This document shows positions 54,791 to 64,000 of a stretch of 64,000 nt of DNA, piece by piece. A program made the translations under genes and the position numbers. The notes below the pieces were generated by a model. It made no database searches and was not told the origin of the DNA. It saw only the letters and a program-made list of their open reading frames with translations. Where the stretch lies: contig NW_027476969.1 of the NCBI RefSeq assembly GCF_051020955.1, positions 49,833 to 113,832 on the forward strand. Direction: 5' to 3'. Origin of the DNA: Megalopta genalis (lineage: Eukaryota > Arthropoda > Insecta > Hymenoptera > Halictidae). Every line of letters starts with the position of its first letter. Positions within the stretch are counted from its first letter, which is position 1.

Positions 54791-57700
54791 GCTTCAAATA
54801 CTTGTGATGTACATGATTTAGCTTCAACTGCATGCGAAAAAAACGAGTTTAGCTTCAAATCCATGCGAAACACATGATTTAGCTTCAAATCAATGCGAAT
54901 TAGAAGGGTTATCTTCGAATCCATGCGAAACATATGATATAGCTTCAAATACTTGTGATATACATGATTTAGATTCAACAGCATGCGAAACAAACGAGTT
55001 AGCTTCAAATCCATGCGAAACACATGATTTAGCTTCAAAACAATGCGAAGTAGATGGATTATCTTCGAATCCATGCGAAACAAATGGTTTATCTTCAAAT
55101 ACTTGTGATATACGTGATTTAGCTTTAACAGCATGCGAAACAAACGAGTTATCTTCAAATCCAATCGAAACACATGATTTAGCTTCAAATGAATGCGAAG
55201 AACATGGATTATCTTCGAATCCATGCGAAACAAATGGTTTAGCTTCAAATACTTGTGATGTACATGATTTAGCTTCAACTGCATGCGAAAAAAACGAGTT
55301 AGCTTCAAATCCATGCGAAACACATGATTTATCTTCAAATCAATGCGAAGTAGAAGGCTGATTTTCGAATCCATGCGAAGCAAATGGTTTGGCTTCAAAT
55401 ACTTGTGATATACATGATTTAGCTTCAACTGCATGCGAAACAAACGAGTTAACTTCAAATCCATGCGAAACACATGATTTAGCTTCAAATCAATGCGAAG
55501 TAGGAGGCTTATCTTCGAATCCATGCGAAACATATGATATAGCTTCAAATAGTTGTGATATACACGATTTAGCTTCAACATCATGCGAAACAAACGAGTT
55601 AGATTCAAATCCATGCGAAACACATGATTTAACTTCAAATCAATGCGAAGTAGAAGGGTTATCTTCGAATCCATGCGAAACAAATGGTTTAGCTGCAAAT
55701 ACTTGTGATATACATGATTTAGATTCAACTGCATGCGAAACAAACGAGTTAGATTCAAATCCATGCGAAACACATGATTTAGCTTCAAATCAATGCGAAG
55801 TGGAAGGCTTACCTTCGAAACCATGCGAAACATATGATATAGCTTCAAATACTTGTGATATACATGGTTCAGTTTCAACTGCATGCGAAACAAACGAGTT
55901 AGCTTCAAATCCATGCGAAACACATTATTTAGCTTCAAATCAATGCGAAGTAGGAGGCTTATCTTCGAATCCATGGAAAACAAATGATATAGCCTCAAAT
56001 ACTTGTGATATACACGATTTAGCTTCAACAGCATGCGAAACAAACGAGTTAGATTCAAATCCATGGGAAACACATGATTTAGCTTCAAATCAATGCGAAG
56101 TAGAAGGCTTATGTTCGAATCCATGCGAAACAATTGGATTAGCTTCATATACCTGCGATATACATGATTTAGATTCAACAGCATGCGAAATAAACGAGTT
56201 AGATTCAAATCCATGCGAAACACATGATTTAACTTCAAATCAATGCGAAGTAGAAGGGTTATCTTCGAATCCATGCGAAACAAATGGTTTAGCTGCTAAT
56301 ACTTGTGATATACATGATTTAGCTTCAACTGCATGCGAAACAAACGAGTTAACTTCAAATCCATGCGAAACACATGATTTAGCTTCAAATCAATGCGAAG
56401 TGGAAGGCTTACCTTCGAATCCATGCGAAACGAATAGTTTAGCTTCAAATACTTGTGATATACATGGTTCAGCTTCAACTGCATGCGAAACAAACGAGTT
56501 AGCTTCAAATCCATGCGAAACACATGATTTAGCTTCAAATCAATGCGAAGTAGGAGGCTTATCTTCGAATCCATGCGAAACAAATGGTTAAGCTTCAAAT
56601 ACTTGTGATATACATGATTTAGCTTCAACAGCATGCGAAACAAACGAGTTATCTTCAAATCCAAGCGAAACACATGATTTAGCTTCAAATTAATGCGAAG
56701 TAGATGGATTATCTTCGAATGCATGCGACAAATGGTTTAGCTTCAAATACTTGTGATGTACATGATTTAGCTTCAACTGCATGCGAAAAAAACGAGTTAG
56801 CTTCAAATCCATGCGAAACACATGATTTAGCTTCAAATCAATGCGAAGTAGGAGGCTTATCTTCGAATCCATGCGAAACAAATGGTTTAGCTTCAAATAC
56901 TTGTGATATACATGATTTAGCTTCAACAGCATGCGAAACAAACGAGTTATCTTCAAATCCAAGCGAAACACATGATTTAGCTTCAAATTAATGCGAAGTA
57001 GATGGATTATCTTCGAATGCATGCGACAAATGGTTTAGCTTCAAATACTTGTGATGTACATGATTTAGCTTCAACTGCATGCGAAAAAAACGAGTTTAGC
57101 TTCAAATCCATGCGAAACACATGATTTAGCTTCAAATCAATGCGAATTAGAAGGGTTATCTTCGAATCCATGCGAAACATATGATATAGCTTCAAATACT
57201 TGTGATATACATGATTTAGATTCAACAGCATGCGAAACAAACGAGTTAGCTTCAAATCCATGCGAAACACATGATTTAGCTTCAAAACAATGCGAAGTAG
57301 ATGGATTATCTTCGAATCCATGCGAAACAAATGGTTTATCTTCAAATACTTGTGATATACATGATTTAGCTTTAACAGCATGCGAAACAAACGAGTTATC
57401 TTCAAATCCAATCGAAACACATGATTTAGCTTCAAATGAATGCGAAGAACATGGATTATCTTCGAATCCATGCGAAACAAATGGTTTAGCTTCAAATACT
57501 TGTGATGTACATGATTTAGCTTCAACTGCATGCGAAAAAAACGAGTTAGCTTCAAATCCATGCGAAACACATGATTTATCTTCAAATCTATGCGAAGTAG
57601 AAGGCTGATTTTCGAATCCATGCGAAGCAAATGGTTTGGCTTCAAATACTTGTGATATACATGATTTAGCTTCAACTGCATGCGAAACAAACGAGTTAAC

Positions 57701-60700
57701 TTCAAATCCATGCGAAACACATGATTTAGCTTCAAATCAATGCGAAGTGGAAGGCTTACCTTCGAATCCATGCGAAACGAATAGTTTAGCTTCAAATACT
57801 TGTGATATACATGGTTCAGCTTCAACTGCATGCGAAACAAACGAGTTAGCTTCAAATCCATGCGAAACACATGATTTAGCTTAAAATCAATGCGAAGTAG
57901 GAGACTTATCTTCGAATCCATGCGAAACAAATGGTTTAGCTTCAAATTCTTGTGATATACATGATTTAGCTTCAACAGTTTGCGAAACAAACGAGTTATC
58001 ATCAAATCCAAGCGAAACACATGATTTAGCTTCAAATTAATGCGAAGTAGATGGATTATCTTCGAATGCTTGCGACAAATGGTTTAGCTTCAAATTCTTG
58101 TGATGTACATGATTTGGCTTCAACTGCATGCGAAAAAAACGTGTGTAGCTTCAAATCCATGCGAAACACATAATTTAGTTTTAAATCAATGCGAATTAGA
58201 AGGGTTATCTTCGAATCCATGCGAAACATATGATATAGCTTCAAATACTTGTGATATACATGATTTAGATTCAACAGCATGCGAAACAAACGAGTTAGCT
58301 TCAAATCCATGCGAAACACATGATTTAGCTCCAAATCAATGCGAAGTAGATGGATTATCTTCGAATCCATGCGAAACAAATGGTTTATCTTCAAATACTT
58401 GTGATATACATGATTTAGCTTTAACAGCATGCGAAACAAACGAGTTATCTTCAAATCCAATCGAAACACATGATTTAGCTTCAAGTGAATGCGAAGAACT
58501 TGGATTATCTTCGAATCCATGCGAAACAAATGTTTTAGCTTCAAATACTTGTGATGTACATGATTTAGCTTCAACTGCATGCGAAAAAAACGAGTTAGCT
58601 TCAAATCCATGCGAAACACATCATTTAGCATCTAATCAATGCGAAGTAGAAGCCTGATTTTCGAATCCATGCGAAGCAAATGGTTTGGCTTCTAATACTT
58701 GTGATACACTTGATTTAGCTTCAACAGCATGCGAAACAAACGAGTTAGATTCAAATCCATGCGAAACACATGATTTAGCTTCAAATCAATGCGAAGTGGA
58801 AGGCTTACCTTCGAAACCATGCGAAACATATGATATAGTTTCAAATACTTGTGATATACATGGTTCAGCTTCAACTGCATGCGAAACAAACGAGTTAGCT
58901 TCAAATCCATGCGAAACACATTATTTAGCTTCAAATCAATGCGAAGTAGGAGGCTTATCTTCGAATCCATGGAAAACAAATGATATAGCCTCAAATACTT
59001 GTGATATACACGATTTAGCTTCAACAGCATGCGAAACAAACGAGTTAGATTCAAATCCATGCGAAACACATGATTTAGCTTCAAATCAATGCGAAGTAGA
59101 AGGGTTATCTTCGAATCCATGCGAAACAAATGGTTTAGCTGCTAATACTTGTGATATACATGATTTAGCTTCAACTGCATGCGAAACAAACGAGTTAACT
59201 TCAAATCCATGCGAAACACATGATTTAGCTTCAAATCAATGCAAAGTGGAAGGCTTACCTTCGAATCCATGCGAAACGAATAGTTTAGCTTCAAATACTT
59301 GTGATATACATGGTTCAGCTTCAACTGCATGCGAAACAAACGAGTTAGCTTCAAATCCATGCGAAACACATGATTTAGCTTCAAATCAATGCGAAGTAGG
59401 AGGCTTATCTTCGAATCCATGCGAAACAAATGGTTAAGCTTCAAATACTTGTGATATACATGATTTAGCTTCAACAGCATGCGAAACAAACGAGTTATCT
59501 TCAAATCCAAGCGAAACACATGATTTAGCTTCAAATTAATGCGAAGTAGATGGATTATCTTCGAATGCATGCGACAAATGGTTTAGCTTCAAATACTTGT
59601 GATGTACATGATTTAGCTTCAACTGCATGCGAAAAAAACGAGTTAGCTTCAAATCCATGCGAAACACATGATTTAGCTTCAAATCAATGCGAAGTAGGAG
59701 GCTTATCTTCGAATCCATGCGAAACAAATGGTTTAGCTTCAAATACTTGTGATATACATGATTTAGCTTCAACAGCATGCGAAACAAACGAGTTATCTTC
59801 AAATCCAAGCGAAACACATGATTTAGCTTCAAATTAATGCGAAGTAGATGGATTATCTTCGAATGCATGCGACAAATGGTTTAGCTTCAAATACTTGTGA
59901 TGTACATGATTTAGCTTCAACTGCATGCGAAAAAAACGAGTTTAGCTTCAAATCCATGCGAAACACATGATTTAGCTTCAAATCAATGCGAATTAGAAGG
60001 GTTATCTTCGAATCCATGCGAAACATATGATATAGCTTCAAATACTTGTGATATACATGATTTAGATTCAACAGCATGCGAAACAAACGAGTTAGCTTCA
60101 AATCCATGCGAAACACATGATTTAGCTTCAAAACAATGCGAAGTAGATGGATTATCTTCGAATCCATGCGAAACAAATGGTTTATCTTCAAATACTTGTG
60201 ATATACATGATTTAGCTTTAACAGCATGCGAAACAAACGAGTTATCTTCAAATCCAATCGAAACACATGATTTAGCTTCAAATGAATGCGAAGAACATGG
60301 ATTATCTTCGAATCCATGCGAAACAAATGGTTTAGCTTCAAATACTTGTGATGTACATGATTTAGCTTCAACTGCATGCGAAAAAAACGAGTTAGCTTCA
60401 AATCCATGCGAAACACATGATTTATCTTCAAATCTATGCGAAGTAGAAGGCTGATTTTCGAATCCATGCGAAGCAAATGGTTTGGCTTCAAATACTTGTG
60501 ATATACATGATTTAGCTTCAACTGCATGCGAAACAAACGAGTTAACTTCAAATCCATGCGAAACACATGATTTAGCTTCAAATCAATGCGAAGTGGAAGG
60601 CTTACCTTCGAATCCATGCGAAACATATGATATAGCTTCAAATACTTGTGAAATACATGGTTCAGCTTCAACTGCATGCGAAACAAACGAGTTAGCTTCA

Positions 60701-61743
60701 AATCCATGCGAAACACATGATTTAACTTCAAATCAATGCGAAGTAGGAGGCTTATCTTCGAATCCACGCGAAACATATGATATAGCTTCAAATACTTGTG
60801 ATGTACACGATTTAGCTTCAACAGCATGCGAAACAAACGAGTTAGATTCAAATCCATGCGAAACACATGATTTAGCTTCAAATCAATGCGAAGTAGAAGG
60901 CTTATGTTCGAATCCATGCGAAACAATTGGATTAGCTTCATATACTTGCGATATACATGATTTAGCTTCAACAGCATGCGAAATAAACGAGTTAGATTCA
61001 AATCCATGCGAAACGCATGATTTAACTTCAAATCAATGCGAAGTAGAAGGGTTATCTTCGAATCCATGCGAAACAAATGGTTTAGCTGCAAATACTTGTG
61101 ATATACATGATTTAGTTTCAACTGCATGCGAAACAAACGAGTTAACTTCAAATCCATGCGAAACACATGATGTAGCTTCAAATCAATGCGAAGTAGGAGG
61201 CTTATCTTCGAATCCATGCGAAACAAATGGTTTAGCTTCAAATACTTGTGATATACATGATTTAGCTTCAACAGCATGCGAAACAAACGAGTTATCTTCA
61301 AAGCCAAGCGAAACACATGATTTAGCTTCCAATTAATGCGAAGTAGATGGATTATCTTCGAATGCATGCGACAAATGGTTTAGCTTCAAATACTTGTGAT
61401 GTACATGATTTAGCTTCAACTGCATGCGAAAAAAACGTGTGTAGCTTCAAATCCATGCGAAACACATAATTTAGTTTTAAATCAATGCGAATTAGAAGGG
61501 TTATCTTCGAATCCATGCGAAACACATGATTTAGCTCCAAATCAATGCGAAGTAGATGGATTATCTTCGAATCCATGCGAAACAAATGGTTTATCTTCAA
61601 ATACTTGTGATGTACATGATTTAGCTTTAACAGCATGCGAAACAAACGAGTTATCTTCAAATCCAATCGAAACACATGATTTAGCTTCAAGTGAATGCGA
61701 AGAACATGGATTATCTTCGAATCCATGCGAAACTAATGTTTTA
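54791..61743 (+). repeat. 7.7-kb tandem duplication, copy B (6,953 bp)
   Basis: Copy B lacks about 750 bp present in A near 50.1-50.9 kb (junction near 57.7 kb) and 150 bp near 52.2 kb (junction near 59.1 kb). It has 150 bp more near 61.0 kb. All length differences are whole multiples of 150 bp, as expected from misaligned exchange between units. Point differences are few, for example gattta to gatttgg near 58111. Confidence 0.88.
58100..58657 (+). other. Plus-strand open frame with ATG, 185 codons; probably not a gene
   Basis: An in-frame ATG lies at 58103. An A-to-G change near 58111 (gatttgg for gatttag) removes a stop that is present in the corresponding place of copy A (about 51160). 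A one-base gain in acgtgtgtagc then brings it into the Cys-decapeptide frame, and it ends at gcctga. It depends on one private substitution. Confidence 0.1.
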
Positions 61744-62430
61744 GCTTCAAATACTTGTGATGTACATGATTTAGCTTCAACTGCATGCGAAAAAAACGAG
61801 TTAGCTTCAAATCCATGCGAAACACATCATTTAGCATCTAATCAATGCGAAGTAGAAGCCTGATTTTCGAATCCATGCGAAGCAAATGGTTTGGCTTCTA
61901 ATACATGTGATACACTTGATTTAGCTTCAACAGCATGCGAAAGAAACGAGTTAGATTCAAATCCATGCGAAACACATGATTTAGCTTCAAATCAATGCGA
62001 AGTAGATGGCTTATCTTCGAATACATGCGAAACAAATGGATTAGCTTCATATACTTGTGATATACATGATTTAGCTTCAACTGCATGCGAAACAAACGAG
62101 TCAGCTTCAAATCCATGCGGAACACATGATTTAGCTTCAAATCAATGCGAAGTGGAAGGCTTATCTTCGAATCCATGCGAAACGAATAGTTTAGCTTCAA
62201 ATACTTTTGATATACATGATTCAGCTTCAACTGCCTGCGAAACAAACGAGTTAGCTTCAAATCCATGCGAAACACATGAATAAGCATCAAGTCAACGCGA
62301 AGTTGATGGCTTAGCTTCAAATCCATGCAAAACGAATGATTTAGCTTCACATACTTGAAAATATAAGTGATATGGCTTCAAATGCAGGCGAAACAAACGA
62401 GTTAGCTTCAAACCCATGCGAAACACATGA
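61731..62430 (+). repeat. 0.7-kb segment repeated at 62723-63422 (offset 992)
   Basis: Both copies contain aatgttttagc, cacatcatttagc, gaagcctgattttcg, the S3 form aatacttttgatatac and the modified S3 described in the next entry. A third partial copy runs from about 63.66 kb to the window end at an offset of about 750 bp from the second. Copies one and three share gcgaaagaaacgag, whereas copy two has gcgaaacaaacgag. Confidence 0.82.
62346..62390 (+). repeat. Strongly modified S3 subunit
   Basis: S3 here reads cacatacttgaaaatataag followed by tgatatggc, and the next S4 has aaatgcaggcg in place of aacagcatgcg. Related forms are at about 62586-62632 (cacatacttgtgaatataag) and 63338-63382. It is one base longer than a normal S3. 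I found this form nowhere else in the window. Confidence 0.8.
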
Positions 62431-64000
62431 TTTAGCATCCAATCAATGCGAAGTAGAAGGCTGATCTTCGAATCCATGCGAAGCAAATGGTTTAGCTTCA
62501 AATACTTGTGATATACATGATTTAGTTTGAACAGCATGCGAAACAAACGAGTTAGATTCAAATCCATGCGAAACACATGATTTAGCTTCACATACTTGTG
62601 AATATAAGTGATATAGCTTCAAATGCAGGCGAAACAAACGAGTTAGCTTTAAACCCATGCTAAACACATGATTTAGCATCTAATCAATGCGAAGTAGAAG
62701 GCTAATCTTCGAATCCATGCGAAACAAATGTTTTAGCTTCAAATACTTGTGATGTACATGATTTAGCTTCAACTGCATGCGAAAAAAACGAGTTAGCTTC
62801 AAATCCATGCGAAACACATCATTTAGCATCTAATCAATGCGAAGTAGAAGCCTGATTTTCGAATCCATGCGAAGCAAATGGTTTGGCTTCTAATACATGT
62901 GATACACTTGATTTAGCTTCAACAGCATGCGAAACAAACGAGTTAGATTCAAATCCATGCGAAACACATGATTTAGCTTCAAATCAATGCGAAGTAGATG
63001 GCTTATCTTCGAATACATGCGAAACAAATGGATTAGCTTCATATACTTGTGATATACATGATTTAGCTTCAACTGCATGCGAAACAAACGAGTCAGCTTC
63101 AAATCCATGCGGAACACATGATTTAGCTTCAAATCAATGCGAAGTGGAAGGCTTATCTTCGAATCCATGCGAAACGAATAGTTTAGCTTCAAATACTTTT
63201 GATATACATGATTCAGCTTCAACTGCCTGCGAAACAAACGAGTTAGCTTCAAATCCATGCGAAACACATGAATAAGCATCAAGTCAACGCGAAGTTGATG
63301 GCTTAGCTTCAAATCCATGCAAAACGAATGATTTAGCTTCACATACTTGAAAATATAAGTGATATGGCTTCAAATGCAGGCGAAACAAACGAGTTAGCTT
63401 CAAATCCATGCGAAACACATGATTTAGCTTCAAATCAATGCGAATTAGAAGGGTTATCTTCGAATCCATGCGAAACATATGATATAGCTTCAAATACTTG
63501 TGATATACACGATTCAGCTTCAACAGCATGCGAAAGAAACGAGTTAACTTCAAATCCATGCGAACACATGATTTAGCTTCAAATCAATGCGAAGTAGGAG
63601 GCTTATCTTCGAATCCTTGTGAAACAAATGGTTTAGCTTCAAATACTTGTGATATACATGATATAGCTTCAACAGCATGCGAAAGAAACGAGTTAGATTC
63701 AAATCCATGCGAAACACATGATTTAGCTTCAAATCAATGCGAAGTAGATGGCTTATCTTCGAATACATGCGAAACAAATGGATTAGCTTCATATACTTGT
63801 GATATACATGATTTAGCTTCAACTGCATGCGAAACAAACGAGTCAGCTTCAAATCCATGCGGAACACATGATTTAGCTTCAAATCAATGCGAAGTGGAAG
63901 GCTTATCTTCGAATCCATGCGAAACGAATAGTTTAGCTTCAAATACTTTTGATATACATGATTCAGCTTCAACTGCCTGCGAAACAAACGAGTTAGCTTC

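Larger units (their letters stand above)
1..64000 (+). repeat. Satellite array: 30-bp subunits in 150-bp units
   Basis: The whole window is a head-to-tail tandem array. The basic element is about 30 bp, usually starts gcttc, carries the core atgcgaa near its middle and ends in tta. Five variants alternate in fixed order. S1 carries caatgcgaagtag, S2 tcttcgaatccatgc, S3 acttgtgatatacatg, S4 caacagcatgcgaa (or caactgcatgcgaa), and S5 aaatccatgcgaaacac. Five subunits make a 150-bp unit. I saw no inverted unit, no inserted mobile element and no single-copy spacer. The array continues past both window ends. Known biology: nested periodicities of this kind are typical of eukaryotic satellite DNA shaped by unequal exchange. 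Inference: constitutive heterochromatin. A giant repetitive gene is the main alternative and is disfavoured by frequent stops and frameshifts. Confidence 0.97.

Noticed and set aside
1..64000. CRISPR array with about 30-bp repeats
   Set aside because: There are no unique spacers: every 30-bp element is related to every other, the elements are contiguous, and no cas-like frame is present.
1..64000. One giant gene for a Cys-rich repetitive secreted protein (in the style of insect salivary Balbiani-ring or silk-type proteins)
   Set aside because: The plus frame is broken many times by TGA, TAA and frameshifts (forms ggctga, gattaaaatc, caaattaatgcg, caatgctaag). The longest run is 1.5 kb, it lacks ATG starts, and unit variants freely change residues. 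Kept only as an alternative in the findings.
1..64000. A third minus-strand frame with S-H-G-F-E-A decapeptides that would be open if TGA were reassigned
   Set aside because: The usual stop in this frame is one TGA per unit from S1, which looks suggestive. However, TAG also occurs (S1 form caatgctaag), and single-base indels break it as well. Reassignment is not needed to explain the data.
1..64000. CENP-B box in the repeat
   Set aside because: TTCG occurs on both strands of S2, but the required downstream A and CGGG core positions are not met in any of the common subunits.
1..64000. Plasmid or phage replication iterons
   Set aside because: Iterons form short clusters next to a replication gene. 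Here thousands of subunits fill 64 kb with no replication protein.
1..64000. tRNA, rRNA, telomere repeat or transposon remnants
   Set aside because: I looked for single-copy stretches, long terminal inverted or direct repeats unlike the satellite, and simple telomere-like motifs. None were present; the few indels are one or two bases or whole subunits.

Overview
The window is one uninterrupted tandem-repeat (satellite) array. Every stretch I read from base 1 to base 64,000 is a diverged copy of the same 30-bp sequence in the same orientation, and both ends lie inside the array. Five 30-bp variants, here called S1 to S5, follow each other in fixed order to make a 150-bp unit, so about 2,100 subunits or 425 units are present. 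A hand-made consensus of the unit is about 37% G+C. I see no unique sequence, RNA gene, transposon, recognisable promoter or recognisable protein family. A homogeneous array of this size points to a eukaryotic nuclear genome, most likely a heterochromatic (centromeric, pericentromeric or subtelomeric) block. The sequence alone does not allow me to name the organism.

Layout. 1-18.3 kb is a mosaic of diverged units with partial units, hybrid subunits, linked single-base indels and non-adjacent duplicated segments (4.7-6.8 kb with 15.0-17.0 kb; 6.8-8.2 with 12.1-13.5; 2.8-3.5 with 8.3-9.0). 18.3-26.9 kb is in strict 150-bp register and carries a third-order 750-bp repeat. 26.0-34.4 kb is a tandem duplication with a 4.14-kb period. 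33.5-40.1 kb is a tandem duplication with a 3.3-kb period, overlaid by a cluster of single-base insertions (33.3-37.4 kb) that looks like residual sequencing error. 40.3-43.0 kb is a 1,348-bp tandem duplication. 42.2-46.4 kb is a 2,100-bp tandem duplication with no difference seen between copies. 47.1-61.7 kb is a 7.7-kb plus 7.0-kb tandem duplication. 61.7-64.0 kb holds smaller duplications and a new S3 variant.

Coding potential. Because 150 is a multiple of three, a frame open in one unit stays open in the next. Two frames are open in the consensus. The plus-strand frame would give a ten-residue repeat with one Cys per repeat; a minus-strand frame would give a basic, hydrophobic ten-residue repeat. 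Both are broken often by stops and frameshifts. The long plus-strand frames begin at GTG or TTG rather than ATG, and the common unit variants change amino acids freely. I therefore annotate no CDS with confidence and list only the notable open frames as low-confidence 'other'.

The main interest is structural: nested unequal-exchange duplications at about 0.69, 0.75, 1.35, 2.1, 3.3, 4.1 and 7.7 kb, diagnostic indels that trace their history, and one stretch that should be checked for assembly or polishing error.
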